A stretch of DNA of 64,000 nucleotides from Oleidesulfovibrio sp047973035 (GCF_047973035.1 NZ_JBKEBF010000037.1:1-64000); one strand, 5' to 3'. Numbered from the stretch's first letter, positions 7,878 through 16,770 are shown. Notes: generated by a model not told the origin, from the letters alone. Translations and numbers: made by a program.

Positions 7878-8645
7878 ATGAACGCCAAACGCTGCTTTGT
7901 CTTTGATCTGGATGGAACCGTCTATCTGGGGGATATCCCCATCCAGCCCACAGTGGACTTTATCCGGCGCAACTGGGGAGCCATCGACTTTTTTTTCCTC
8001 AGCAACAACACCTCCAAGTCTCCGGAAACATATGTCCGCAAGCTTAACAAGATGGATATTCCGGCAGAGGACAAACATATTATTTCGCCCATCACACCTT
8101 TGGTTGACCACTTGCGCAGCCACGGCATCAACATTATTTATCCGGTGGGCAACTCCGACTTTGTGGCATGCCTGAAAAAAGTCATGCCCGAAGTAGAAAT
8201 AAGTGAAAAAAATTGTCAGGCTGTTGTGCTGGCTTACGATACCGAACTTACATACGAAAAGCTGGCCCGCTCTGCTTTACTGCTTCAGCAGCCGCAAGTG
8301 GCGTTTCTGGCTACTCACCCCGATCTGGTGTGCCCTACCCATGAAGGTCCGATTCCTGATGTAGGCAGCTTTATTGCGCTGTACCATACCGCAACGGGGC
8401 GCAAGCCTGAACACATCTTCGGTAAGCCTGAAACTGCCGTGTTAGAGCCTTTGCTGGCACGATACGCCAAAGAGGATATGGTCATGGTGGGAGACCGGCT
8501 TTCCACCGACAAACTGCTGGCAGAAAATGCCGGTATAGATTTTTTGCTGGTACTCAGCGGAGAGGCAACTCTGGAAGACCTGCCCTCGCTTGAGCGGCAG
8601 CCTACATTGGTGCTTGAGCATCTGGGAGAGTTGCAAGGCTACTGA
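7878..8645 (+). CDS. HAD-superfamily IIA phosphatase (NagD-like)
   Basis: 255 residues from ATG 7878, with GCAGGA six bases upstream; the longer frame from 7809 has no ribosome binding site. HAD motif I FVFDLDGTVYLGD (nucleophile and acid Asp), motif II FFLSNNTSK, and motif IV MVGDRLSTDKLLAENAG identify the cytosolic subfamily IIA. These include NagD, 4-nitrophenylphosphatase-like enzymes and phosphoglycolate or glycerol-phosphate phosphatases. The cap domain lies between motifs II and III. Substrate cannot be assigned. The neighbourhood (glpR, glpD) makes a glycerol-phosphate-type substrate a reasonable guess only. It is followed by the CNNM/CBS gene 96 bases downstream with a hairpin in between. 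Confidence 0.82.
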   Translation: MNAKRCFVFDLDGTVYLGDIPIQPTVDFIRRNWGAIDFFFLSNNTSKSPETYVRKLNKMDIPAEDKHIISPITPLVDHLRSHGINIIYPVGNSDFVACLKKVMPEVEISEKNCQAVVLAYDTELTYEKLARSALLLQQPQVAFLATHPDLVCPTHEGPIPDVGSFIALYHTATGRKPEHIFGKPETAVLEPLLARYAKEDMVMVGDRLSTDKLLAENAGIDFLLVLSGEATLEDLPSLERQPTLVLEHLGELQGY

Positions 8646-8658
8646 TTCTGCGACACAC

Positions 8659-8681
8659 GGATGCCCGCCGTGCGGGCATCC
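8659..8681. repeat. Strong hairpin without U tract between HAD and corC genes
   Basis: Perfect 10-bp stem GGATGCCCGC / GCGGGCATCC with a 3-base loop. No T run follows on either strand, so it is more likely an mRNA-stabilising or attenuating hairpin than a classical terminator. Confidence 0.5.
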
Positions 8682-8741
8682 GACAGAGCAGTCTGCCCTA
8701 TGGCGCCTTTTTGCTCCGGCGCATAAAAGGAGAACACACAC

Positions 8742-10049
8742 TTGGACATAGTCCTTTTACTGTTCCTGATTATACTTAACGGCATTTTCGCCATGTCGGA
8801 ACTTGCGCTGGTCACGGCTAAAAAAAGCCGTCTGCAACGTCTGGCGGACGAAGGCGACAATGCAGCCCGCACGGCCATCCGGCTGGGCGAAGAACCCACG
8901 CAGTTTCTTTCCACAGTTCAAATAGGCATCACCGCCATCGGCGTACTAAGCGGTATTGTGGGCGAAGCTGCTCTGGCAGGGCCCCTAGCCGAATTTTTCG
9001 TTTCTGCGGGGCTTTCACCCAGACACAGCAGTATTGCCGCCACCACCATCGTGGTAGCAGGCGTGACATTCTTTGCCATTGTCATCGGCGAACTGGTACC
9101 CAAACGTTTGGCGCAATTCAATGCAGAAGGCATTGCCCGCACAATGGCGCGTCCCATCGCCCTGCTTGCCACGCTGTCACGGCCTTTTGTCTTTCTGCTG
9201 TCTTTTTCCACAGACGCCATTCTGCGCCTGCTGGGCAAAAAAAATTCAGACTCCGCGGACCTGACGGAAGACGATATCTACGCCGTACTGGTAGAAGGCT
9301 CCATTGCAGGCGTTCTGGAAGAGCAGGAACATGAAATGATGCGTAAAGTCTTCCGGCTGGACGACAATCAGGTTGTCTCGCTTATGACACCGCGAAGCGA
9401 AATTGTGTTTCTGGACGTTGAAGATACCAATGAAGAAAATCTGGCGCGTCTGGTAGACTCAGGACACTCGCGGCTGCCTGTCTGCAGGGAAAGCATCAGC
9501 GATGTGCTTGGCATCATCAGCGCCAAGCGCATTTTAAAACAGCACCTTAAAGGCGAGCCTCTCTCTCTGGAATCAGACCTGAAGCCTGCCGTGTATGTGC
9601 CTGAATCCATGTCGTGCCTGAAGCTGCTCGACCAGTTCCGCAGCTCTGACATCCAGATGGTCTTTGTTGTGGATGAATACGGTGAAGTGCTGGGGATCGT
9701 GACGCTGCAGGACGTGCTGGAAGCATTGACCGGAGAATTCATGCCGCAGAATCCTGACGAGGCGTGGGCATTCATGCGCGAGGACGGCTCATGGCTGCTC
9801 GACGGACTGATTCCCGTACATGAGCTGAAAGACCGCTTGGAGCTGCGCACCGTACCGGAGCAGGAAAAACGCCAGTACAACACACTTGGCGGCATGCTTA
9901 TGTGGATCAGCGGCAACATCCCCCGCACCGGCGATACCGCAGAGTGGGAAGGCTGGAAGTTTGAAGTGGTAAACATTACGAAAAACCGTATCGACAAAGT
10001 ACTGGCAACAAGATTGCCGGAAACCGCGAACGGCGACGTGCCGGAATAA
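8742..10049 (+). CDS. CNNM/CBS-domain membrane transporter (CorC/hemolysin-C family)
   Basis: 435 residues starting at TTG 8742, supported by AAAAGGAGA eight to nine bases upstream and the immediate hydrophobic start (DIVLLLFLIILNGIFAMSELAL). The order is an N-terminal CNNM/DUF21 membrane domain (about 1-190), a CBS pair (about 210-330: VSLMTPRSEIVFLD, then VVDEYGEVLGIVTLQDVLEAL), then a C-terminal CorC/HlyC transporter-associated domain (about 345-425). The family is linked to Mg2+ or Co2+ efflux and resistance. Older annotations call it hemolysin, which is not supported here. It could be cotranscribed with the HAD gene and ends at its own terminator. Confidence 0.88.
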   Translation: MDIVLLLFLIILNGIFAMSELALVTAKKSRLQRLADEGDNAARTAIRLGEEPTQFLSTVQIGITAIGVLSGIVGEAALAGPLAEFFVSAGLSPRHSSIAATTIVVAGVTFFAIVIGELVPKRLAQFNAEGIARTMARPIALLATLSRPFVFLLSFSTDAILRLLGKKNSDSADLTEDDIYAVLVEGSIAGVLEEQEHEMMRKVFRLDDNQVVSLMTPRSEIVFLDVEDTNEENLARLVDSGHSRLPVCRESISDVLGIISAKRILKQHLKGEPLSLESDLKPAVYVPESMSCLKLLDQFRSSDIQMVFVVDEYGEVLGIVTLQDVLEALTGEFMPQNPDEAWAFMREDGSWLLDGLIPVHELKDRLELRTVPEQEKRQYNTLGGMLMWISGNIPRTGDTAEWEGWKFEVVNITKNRIDKVLATRLPETANGDVPE

Positions 10050-10073
10050 GCTCCCCATACGCAGATAAAATGA

Positions 10074-10113
10074 AAGCCTGTTTCTGTACTATGATGCAGA
10101 GGCAGGCTTTTTT
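10074..10113 (+). terminator. Terminator downstream of the corC-like gene
   Basis: Stem AAGCCTG (10074-10080) / CAGGCTT (10103-10109), with further short pairing inside the loop, followed by six T. It lies 25 bases after the stop. Confidence 0.7.
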
Positions 10114-10419
10114 AATGCTGCCTGCTTCAAAAAGAAGAGCCGCATTGTCGCCAACTCTCATAAAAAAGCACAGCTGGATGCCCTCTGCACCTATGCCAAT
10201 CCGCTCTGCAAGCCGGATTGCCGCAAACCTGAGGGCAGCCCCACACTGAGCTTCTATCTTTGCGAATTCAATTGACGTACAGCTATTACCATTCAGTTAT
10301 TACTACTCTTTTCCCACATCACAGCTCTTCGCAATCCCTGTTCCCAGCACACACGCAGCTACACGAAACAGCGCTCAGCCCTGACGTGGTAAGGTTTTCC
10401 AGCCTCCTTATTATTTTTT

Positions 10420-10437
10420 ATTTTCGTTTTCGAAAAT
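10420..10437. promoter_or_regulatory. Candidate GlpR operator at glpD
   Basis: Perfect dyad ATTTTCG - TTTT - CGAAAAT immediately upstream of the -35 element of the proposed glpD promoter. Known GlpR operators are dyads with TTCG/CGAA cores, and a GlpR homologue is encoded at 6933-7697. Position and core sequence both fit repression of glpD. Binding itself is inferred. Confidence 0.65.
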
Positions 10438-10441
10438 TATT

Positions 10442-10470
10442 TTGACCATTCCGAAAGTAAGGCATATGCT
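10442..10470 (+). promoter_or_regulatory. Candidate sigma-70 promoter of glpD
   Basis: TTGACC (10442-10447), 17-base spacer, TATGCT (10465-10470). Only six bases separate the -10 from the glpD ATG, so a transcript starting here would be leaderless or almost so. Confidence 0.45.
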
Positions 10471-10476
10471 GCACTC

Positions 10477-11979
10477 ATGAAAACGAACATTTTCGATGTG
10501 CTTATTGTCGGCGGCGGCATCAACGGTGCCTCTGCGGCCCGAGACGCGGCCGGTAGAGGGCTTTCCGTTGCACTTTGCGAGGCTGAAGATATCGGCTGGG
10601 CAACGTCTTCTGCGTCGTCCAAACTGATTCACGGTGGCCTTCGCTATCTTGAACATTATGAATTCAGACTGGTGCGAGAGGCTCTGGCCGAGCGAGAAGT
10701 CATTCTTGCCACAGCTCCTCACATCGCATGGCCCATGCGCATCGTACTGCCCCATGCTCCGTGGCTGCGCCCTGCGTGGCTCATTCGGGCAGGGCTGTTC
10801 CTGTACGATCATTTAAGCCCCCTGCAGCAGATTGCAGGTTCAGAGCGCGTAAACCTGAAAAAGCATGTTTCAGGTCGTTCTCTGGTAGACAAATTTAAAA
10901 CTGGCTTTGAGTACTCCGATCTGGGCGTGCTTGATACCCGCTTCTGCCTGTACAACGCAATGGACGCTTCCATGCGCGGCGCTTCGGTCTTTACCCGTAC
11001 CCGTGTGGAAAAAGTTGTCCGCAAAGACGGCGTATGGTGTGCCACCACGGTAAACACCCGTACCGGCGAAACAGCAGAAATCAAAGCCCGCAGCATGGTG
11101 AACACCACCGGCCCGTGGAGCAACGAGTTCCTGACCGAACGTGCAGAGTCGTCCGATACCGGCCGCATCCGCATGGTTCTGGGCAGCCACATCATCGTTC
11201 CAAAGCTGTACGATCATCCCTACAGCTACATTCTGCAGAACGATGACAAGCGAATCGTCTTCGTTATTCCCTACGAAAACGATTTCACCATGATCGGCAC
11301 CACCGATGTGGACTATCAGGGTGATCCCGCAAAGGCTGCCTGCTCTCAGGCAGAACGCGAATACCTGTGCAAGATTACCAATGACTACTTCCGCACGCAG
11401 ATAAAAGCCGAGGACGTGGTATGGGATTTTGCGGGTATCCGCCCTCTGTACTCCGATGGCAAGGATGCCACTTCCGCCACGCGTGACTACGTGTTCAAGG
11501 TGGAAAAAGGGGCAGACGGCAGTGCACCGCTGCTAAACGTTTTCGGCGGCAAAATTACTGCCGGACGTGAAATCGGTGAAAAAATTGTCGACCAGCTGCT
11601 GCCCCTTCTGGGGCGCACCGAAGCCCCCGAAGGCTCGCACTGGACGGCGACAGCTCCGTTCCCCGGCGGCGATATGCCCGAAGGGTTCGAGCCCTACCTG
11701 TACAAATTCCACCGCCAGTACCCGTGGCTGCCTGCCCGCATGGCGCACCGCCTGTGCCGCCATTATGGAACGTTGGCACACGACGTACTGGGCGATGCAA
11801 AAAGCCTTGCTGCCCTTGGCCAGCACTTCGGCGCAGACCTATACGAAGCCGAAGTTCGTTACCAGCAGCAAAATGAATGGGCAGACGATGCGGATGGCGT
11901 ACTCTGGCGCCGCACCCGTCTTGGCCTGCACATGACCAAAGAAGAACAGGACGCTTTGCGCCAGTGGTTTGGCGCTTAG
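10477..11979 (+). CDS. glpD: FAD-dependent glycerol-3-phosphate dehydrogenase
   Basis: 500 residues. Membrane-associated flavoenzyme that oxidises glycerol 3-phosphate to dihydroxyacetone phosphate and passes electrons to the quinone pool. The N-terminal dinucleotide-binding motif is VGGGINGASAARDAAGRG, followed by the GlpD signature SSKLIHGGLRYLEH and further on MIGTTDVDYQGDP and FGGKITAGREIGE. The C-terminal DAO-C domain ends near residue 495. The ATG start matches known GlpD N termini exactly, yet no Shine-Dalgarno lies in the usual window (an AAGG is about 14 bases off). That fits the promoter lying almost on the ATG. Control by GlpR is suggested by the dyad upstream. No glpF or glpK is adjacent. 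Confidence 0.95.
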   Translation: MKTNIFDVLIVGGGINGASAARDAAGRGLSVALCEAEDIGWATSSASSKLIHGGLRYLEHYEFRLVREALAEREVILATAPHIAWPMRIVLPHAPWLRPAWLIRAGLFLYDHLSPLQQIAGSERVNLKKHVSGRSLVDKFKTGFEYSDLGVLDTRFCLYNAMDASMRGASVFTRTRVEKVVRKDGVWCATTVNTRTGETAEIKARSMVNTTGPWSNEFLTERAESSDTGRIRMVLGSHIIVPKLYDHPYSYILQNDDKRIVFVIPYENDFTMIGTTDVDYQGDPAKAACSQAEREYLCKITNDYFRTQIKAEDVVWDFAGIRPLYSDGKDATSATRDYVFKVEKGADGSAPLLNVFGGKITAGREIGEKIVDQLLPLLGRTEAPEGSHWTATAPFPGGDMPEGFEPYLYKFHRQYPWLPARMAHRLCRHYGTLAHDVLGDAKSLAALGQHFGADLYEAEVRYQQQNEWADDADGVLWRRTRLGLHMTKEEQDALRQWFGA

Positions 11980-12011
11980 ACTCCTTTTACTGTGTTCTCC
12001 TCACTCCACAC

Positions 12012-12046
12012 GCGGCGGCCCGTTTTACAGGCCGCCGCACTTTTTT
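12012..12046 (+). terminator. glpD terminator
   Basis: Stem GCGGCGGCC (12012-12020) / GGCCGCCGC (12030-12038) followed by a T run at 12041-12046, 32 bases after the glpD stop. Confidence 0.9.
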
Positions 12047-12121
12047 ATTACAACCGCATTCCGGTGCCACAGTTTTGAAGGCCACCATCTCCCTCTGCGG
12101 CACCGGTTATCCTTACCATAG

Positions 12122-12153
12122 AAAAAAGCCTGCATGAGTTCTCACGCAGGCTT
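12122..12153 (-). terminator. Terminator of the alpha/beta hydrolase gene
   Basis: Stem AAGCCTGC (12126-12133) / GCAGGCTT (12146-12153). The A run at 12122-12127 becomes a T run on the minus strand, just past the stop at 12177. It may also work weakly in the plus direction. Confidence 0.85.
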
Positions 12154-12176
12154 TTCAAATCCATACACTACAGCCA

Positions 12177-13007
12177 TCAACTTTCCAGCTCGGCAAACAG
12201 GCACTCGTAAAATACGGCTCTTGCTTCGCGCTCCTGCCATGGCGTGTGCCCACAATTGGGCAAGACAACACAGCGGAAATTTGTAAGCGAATATCCAAGG
12301 GGCCTGCGCACAGCATCAACCGGATGAGAATCATATTCGCCATGCAGCGCCACCACGGGACAGCGGATGGATTCACCAAGCGCGATCAAGGCCCCGCTCC
12401 GGCGAAGTTCCGTCACTTGCCCCATCACAGCTGAAAACTGCCGGTAATTGGCAATCATCGGCTCCGGCTGTTGTGGCAGCGGGTTATAAGCGTCGGCCTG
12501 CTCCATCAGCCTGCCAAACCGGACAAGTATCTGGTCGCCTTCCCTTTGCATTCGCGTTTTGTCAGCCATGACAGAAATAAGCTCAGAAGCATCTTCGCGT
12601 TGCGCTTCGCTCATGGCGTTCATACGCATCGGCATGATACCTTTGGCGTGCCTTGCCTCAAACGGCGGCGCCCCTATCATAACCAGTTTGTTAACCAGCT
12701 CAGGATGCCGCGCAGTCAGCATATAGCCAAGCAACGCCCCCCACGAGTGCCCAACAAGAGTTGCGGGCAATCCCGCATCATAGCGCAGTACACACGCAAG
12801 CTCTGCAACCAGCGCTTCCACAGAATCTGCCCGTTGCCACGGCTCCAGTACGCCATGGCGGCTGGAAATATCCCGCGCCAGCTGAGCGGCACTACCCGGA
12901 GCACCGGGGCCGCCATGCAGCACAACCACGCGGCGTGGTGCTTTGCCGTGTTTTTTCAGTGAGGTATGCACATCATACATATGAGGGGCGCAGGAATTCG
13001 TCGGCAT
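12177..13007 (-). CDS. Alpha/beta hydrolase, proline-iminopeptidase-like
   Basis: 276 residues. Alpha/beta hydrolase fold with oxyanion motif VVLHGGPGAPG near residue 30, nucleophile elbow LVGHSWGALLGY near 105, an acid in VALHGEYDSHP near 225 and catalytic His in PNCGHTPWQE near 255. The HGGPG motif is characteristic of the S33 peptidase / prolyl aminopeptidase group, but the family also holds esterases and haloperoxidase-like enzymes, so the reaction is not fixed. No signal peptide, so cytoplasmic. The ribosome binding site upstream of ATG 13007 is weak (AAGAGA); a shorter start at 12980 has none. Single gene with its own terminator. Confidence 0.8.
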   Translation of the reverse strand: MPTNSCAPHMYDVHTSLKKHGKAPRRVVVLHGGPGAPGSAAQLARDISSRHGVLEPWQRADSVEALVAELACVLRYDAGLPATLVGHSWGALLGYMLTARHPELVNKLVMIGAPPFEARHAKGIMPMRMNAMSEAQREDASELISVMADKTRMQREGDQILVRFGRLMEQADAYNPLPQQPEPMIANYRQFSAVMGQVTELRRSGALIALGESIRCPVVALHGEYDSHPVDAVRRPLGYSLTNFRCVVLPNCGHTPWQEREARAVFYECLFAELES

Positions 13008-13058
13008 TCTCTTCTTTTTTGCAGTTAGGGTTTTGGACAGTATCTATGTAGCATGCAC

Positions 13059-13087
13059 AAAAAAGGCCGCAACCCGAAGGTGCGGCC
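13059..13087 (-). terminator. Terminator of the GAF-gap operon
   Basis: Stem GGCCGCA (13065-13071) / TGCGGCC (13081-13087); the A tract at 13059-13064 gives a T run on the minus strand. It lies 46 bases past the gap stop. Confidence 0.85.
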
Positions 13088-13132
13088 ATATTATTACGTC
13101 TCAAACTGACGCAAATTGTAGTCAGCCAGCCG

Positions 13133-14152
13133 TTACAAGCCGCGTTCCCGCATGTATTCCACAAGGTCCGCCACACGGCACGAATAACCCCATTCGTTAT
13201 CGTACCACACGTAAACCTTGGCAAGGTTGCCGGTCTGCACCAATGTGAAGTCGGCCTCTACAATGCCGGAGTGAGGGTCGCCGATAAAGTCGGACGATAC
13301 CAGCGGTTGCTCGGAAAAGCCCATAATGCCCTTCAGTTCGCCCTGTGCAGCGTTTTTCAGCGTTGCACGCAGTTCTTCAGTTGTAGTTTCGCGTTCCAGA
13401 ATGGCTACAAAATCGACCAGAGAAACGGTAGGCGTGGGAACACGTACCGAGTACCCTTCGAACCGGCCTTTCATTTCGGGAATAACAAGCGCAACAGCCT
13501 TTGCCGCACCGGTAGATGTAGGAATCATGTTGCATGCGGCAGCGCGTGCACGGCGCATGTCTCTGTGCGGCTGGTCAAGAATACGCTGGTCGTTGGTGTA
13601 GGCGTGTACAGTGGTCATAACGCCTTTCTGGATGCCGAAATGCTCATGCATCACTTTTACAACAGGCGCAAGGCAGTTTGTGGTACAAGAAGCATTTGAA
13701 ATGATTTTATGCTTCTGCGGGTCGTAATCCTGATGGTTTACACCCAGCACCACGGTGATGTCTTCTTCCTTGGCAGGAGCGGAAATCACAACCTTTTTAG
13801 CGCCGGCCTCAAGGTGCATGGCGGCTTTGGGGCCGGTGGTAAAAATACCTGTGGCTTCAATAACCACATCCACGTCCATATCGCCCCACGGAATGGCGCG
13901 GGGATCGCGTTCGGCAAAGTTTTTAATAACAAAGTCACCGCCCACGCGCATGATATCGCCGTCTACCGAAACTTCAGGTGCAAAACCTCTGTAGTTGGTA
14001 TCGTGCTTGAGCAGATGGGCGTTGGTGTTGATGTCGAAAAGGTCATTGATCGCCACCACCTCTATGGTGTTTCTATGGCGCTCCCAGATAGTTTTAAGAA
14101 CCTGACGGCCGATACGGCCAAAGCCGTTGATGCCGACTCTTACCTTTTTCAT
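13133..14152 (-). CDS. gap: Glyceraldehyde-3-phosphate dehydrogenase, type I
   Basis: 339 residues from ATG 14152, preceded by GGAGGAAAG; a frame extending to 14176 is not needed. The glycolytic/gluconeogenic NAD-dependent enzyme converts glyceraldehyde 3-phosphate to 1,3-bisphosphoglycerate. Visible are the nucleotide-binding start VGINGFGRIGRQVL, VVAINDLFD (the Asp favours NAD), the catalytic Cys in SNASCTTNCLAP, the His in VHAYTNDQ, and the C-terminal VKVYDNEWGYS-like signature, here YVWYDNEWGYSCRVADLVEY. Length is normal. It follows a GAF-domain gene by 51 bases on the same strand, and the pair shares a terminator. Confidence 0.97.
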   Translation of the reverse strand: MKKVRVGINGFGRIGRQVLKTIWERHRNTIEVVAINDLFDINTNAHLLKHDTNYRGFAPEVSVDGDIMRVGGDFVIKNFAERDPRAIPWGDMDVDVVIEATGIFTTGPKAAMHLEAGAKKVVISAPAKEEDITVVLGVNHQDYDPQKHKIISNASCTTNCLAPVVKVMHEHFGIQKGVMTTVHAYTNDQRILDQPHRDMRRARAAACNMIPTSTGAAKAVALVIPEMKGRFEGYSVRVPTPTVSLVDFVAILERETTTEELRATLKNAAQGELKGIMGFSEQPLVSSDFIGDPHSGIVEADFTLVQTGNLAKVYVWYDNEWGYSCRVADLVEYMRERGL

Positions 14153-14203
14153 ATCTTTCCTCCGCGGCCAGCGCATGGCGCCGGGTGCTGTGGGGTCAAA
14201 AAG

Positions 14204-14764
14204 CTAGTTTTCGTCGACGCGGTAGATGTATTCTTCCGCCAGCCGGCTTTCACGCTTCAACGCTTCGTACATACGCGCATTTTCAAGTGCGATGCCCGAA
14301 AGGTTGGCAATGCAGGCCAAAAAGTCCATTTCGTCTTCGGTAAACGCTCTTACTTCGCCGGAGTACACGCGCAGCACGCCGATTACCTTTCCACCGCGCG
14401 CCTTAAGGGGCAGTACAACAAGAGAAACCAATCCCTCGGCAGCTGCTTCGTCGCGATACTGGAAACGGCTGTCGGTACGCACATCTTCAATATGCACGGG
14501 GTTGCCCTGCAATACTTCCTGATCAAGATGGCTTTTATCCACCTGAACAGGACCTTTAAGCGCGTAGCGCTGGCTTAACCCGAAACTGGCTCCGGGCAGC
14601 AGCATTTCGCCGCGTGCATCCAGAAGGCGGATAAAGCAACCTTTGGCGCTGATGGCCTTGGTTACTTGTTCTGCAATGTCCGCCAGAATTCTGGAAGGCT
14701 CAAGGCTTGAGTTAATGGATTTTGCGATGGTGTAGATTGTCTTGTACAACCGTTGGGAACTCAT
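14204..14764 (-). CDS. Stand-alone GAF-domain protein upstream of gap
   Basis: 186 residues from ATG 14764, with AAGGCAGG upstream; the longer frame to 14902 lacks a site and has low-complexity Ser/Gly sequence. After a helical N terminus (LYKTIYTIAKSINSSLEPSR) a single GAF domain fills the protein: AEQVTKAISAKGCFIRLLD, VLPLKARGGKVIGVLRVYSG, FTEDEMDFLACIANLSGIAL. It ends with a short helix and has no kinase, cyclase or HTH output. The GAF ligand is unknown. Its position 51 bases ahead of gap, with no terminator between, suggests one transcript and a possible regulatory or redox/metabolite-sensing link to glycolysis; that link is inference. Confidence 0.8.
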   Translation of the reverse strand: MSSQRLYKTIYTIAKSINSSLEPSRILADIAEQVTKAISAKGCFIRLLDARGEMLLPGASFGLSQRYALKGPVQVDKSHLDQEVLQGNPVHIEDVRTDSRFQYRDEAAAEGLVSLVVLPLKARGGKVIGVLRVYSGEVRAFTEDEMDFLACIANLSGIALENARMYEALKRESRLAEEYIYRVDEN

Positions 14765-15371
14765 GACTGAAACCTGCCTTGTTGGAGGTTGTCCGGAACA
14801 GCATAAGGTCCGGAAAAAACCCTGACCGGCTGAAGACGAAGCGCTTGTCCCTGCCCCGCCAATCCTGCCTGAACAATACCGGTTCAGACTGCCGGTTACC
14901 ATGAAAGCAAAACATCATCAGAATGATAGCTTTCTGTATAGTACGATCGGGCAAAAATACCGATTGAACTACAGTGTGCAGCACTCTGCATGTGTACCGC
15001 CGACGCCACCTGGATGCCGACGATAAAAATTCTTTCGTAATCGCAACATGCATCAGTGTATAATTTTTTGCAAGCAACAAGAGCATCTTCTCGCCCTGCA
15101 AAAGGAAATACTCACTTCAGCACTGTTGCAGGCAGCCTGTTTGCAATAAAAAACAAATAAATAAAAAGTTCATTTTACTTCAAAAAAGTTCAGATATGAA
15201 ACAAAAGCTAAATATGACCTGCTGCGAACACAAAAAAATATTCTTACAAGCATAGCGCCATATGATACAAAGGTCATCCGCTTTCGCGATGATTATTCCA
15301 TCACGCCAGTTGCAGGCGCTGCAATCTTTCCGGCAACCCTCTTTCCTTATTGCGCTATCCTCCCGCTTCTG
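14765..15371. other. Intergenic region between GAF and DUF2905 genes
   Basis: About 600 bases, A+T-rich in the right half (many A runs around 15140-15250). It must hold the promoter for the GAF-gap operon, but I see no strong -10/-35 pair, no long dyad and no credible gene. Confidence 0.5.
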
Positions 15372-15581
15372 TTACCGGCGGAACAGGCTGATAATCACAG
15401 AAATCACCACGCTTACAACAAGCATGGACGTTACCGGAATAAATACTCTCGTTCTGCCTGATTCAAAGCGGATATCCCCGGGGAGCCGGCCAAACCAGCT
15501 CAGCAGCCCCGGTGCAAAATGCACAATCAATCCTGCAACCAGCAAAATAATACCGGCCAGAATCATCCAGCGTCCGGTCAT
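15372..15581 (-). CDS. DUF2905 small membrane protein
   Basis: 69 residues with two hydrophobic helices: MILAGIILLVAGLIVHFAPG and a C-terminal VTSMLVVSVVISVIISLF. Between them is a conserved loop WFGRLPGDIRFESGRTRVFIP. This layout and the G-R-L-P-G-D motif are those of DUF2905 (PF11146), found widely in bacteria with no known function. It is monocistronic here. The Arg-Arg end after the second helix suggests that the C terminus is cytoplasmic. Confidence 0.85.
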   Translation of the reverse strand: MTGRWMILAGIILLVAGLIVHFAPGLLSWFGRLPGDIRFESGRTRVFIPVTSMLVVSVVISVIISLFRR

Positions 15582-15990
15582 ATACTTCCCTCATTTAGAA
15601 AGCGGCAAACTGCGTCAACACATGCTACGAAAACAAAACATTTGATTTAACAGCAAAGTACAGTTTTCCGTGCGATGTTCACAACACTCTTTGGCGCATG
15701 GAGCGGTGACGCATGGCACTTACCAATGCCTTGCACGCCCCGCGCATAGTATAATCTGAAAAGAACTCGCACGCAGGTACAACCAACTCCTTTCATGGTA
15801 CCCCGCAATGCTTCTGACATAACCAGCATAACCAAAAAGCATTGGCCTTTGCCGCATCTTGTTTCTTATAATAGAGAATAAAACGCCGCACAGCGTACCA
15901 TCACTGAAAACAACACCAGACTGCACACAGCCGCAACAACGCCGGAGTGACCAACTCTGTCCGGCTATATCTTTTCCATTTGGAGTTTTC
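15582..15990. other. Divergent intergenic region, no gene seen
   Basis: About 400 bases between the divergent DUF2905 and solute-binding genes. A TATAAT is present near 15747 but lacks a good -35. No credible protein or RNA gene is visible. Confidence 0.5.
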
Positions 15991-16770
15991 ATGTCCTGCA
16001 AGGCATGCCTCAAGCCAGCACTCATACTCTTTTGCTCGTTAACATTTCTTATGTCCTGCTCAGATGGCAGCGGCTCATTAGGGCATGTCAAAGAAACCGG
16101 CGAAATAGCCTTTGCCATGAGCGGCGGCTATCCCCCTTTTAACTATTACGACCAAAACAACACCCTGCAAGGCTTTGATGTAGATGTGGCAAAAGAGATA
16201 GCTTCCCGCCTCGGAGTAACCTTTGTGCCCATCACAATACCTTGGGAAAGCCTGATCCCCCAGCTTGAGGCTGGCGCTTTTGAAGGCATCCTTGCAAGCA
16301 TGGCCATCACATCAAACCGACTTGAAAGAATTATCTTCTCTAGGCCTTACTACTTCTCCGGCGCACAGATATTGGTAAAAGCAAATGCCCCCTACAATAC
16401 CGTTGCCGACATAAAAGGACGCGCCATCGGCGTTGTAGTAGAAACAACGTATGCTGAGGATGCCAGAGCACTTGCCCCCCGCAATATCCGTTACTACGAA
16501 AACGACATCCAAGCCGTGCTGGAGCTAGAGCACGGCGTGGTTGAAGCTGTAATTACCGACCATATTGTCTGCGTAAATGTAATCCAATCCGGCGAATACA
16601 ACCTGCGCATGCTGGGTAAGCCCATCCGGCAGGAGGCTATGGGCATCGGCCTGAGAAAAAACGACATAGCCCTGCAGAAAACTATTAATCGTATCCTTGA
16701 AGATATGCACCAAGATGGTACGCTGAAAAGAATGAGTCAAAAGTGGATTGGTGTGGATGTCACCCGTTGA
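15991..16770 (+). CDS. Amino-acid-type periplasmic solute-binding lipoprotein (orphan)
   Basis: 259 residues from ATG 15991 (TTTGGAG upstream). Lipoprotein signal with lipobox LMSC near residue 22, then a bacterial extracellular solute-binding family 3 domain: GEIAFAMSGGYPPFNYYD, GFDVDVAKEIASRLG, ASMAITSNRLERIIFSRPYY, and C-terminal LQKTINRILEDMHQDGTLKR. The family binds polar amino acids for ABC import, or serves as a sensor input. No permease or ATPase gene is next to it, so it either pairs with a transporter elsewhere or acts as an independent binding protein. Neighbours are unrelated. Confidence 0.85.
   Translation: MSCKACLKPALILFCSLTFLMSCSDGSGSLGHVKETGEIAFAMSGGYPPFNYYDQNNTLQGFDVDVAKEIASRLGVTFVPITIPWESLIPQLEAGAFEGILASMAITSNRLERIIFSRPYYFSGAQILVKANAPYNTVADIKGRAIGVVVETTYAEDARALAPRNIRYYENDIQAVLELEHGVVEAVITDHIVCVNVIQSGEYNLRMLGKPIRQEAMGIGLRKNDIALQKTINRILEDMHQDGTLKRMSQKWIGVDVTR

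Larger units (their letters stand above)
10050..10476. other. corC-glpD intergenic region
   Basis: It contains the corC terminator at 10074-10113, then about 300 bases without a credible gene. The glpD operator candidate and promoter occupy its right end. Confidence 0.6.
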
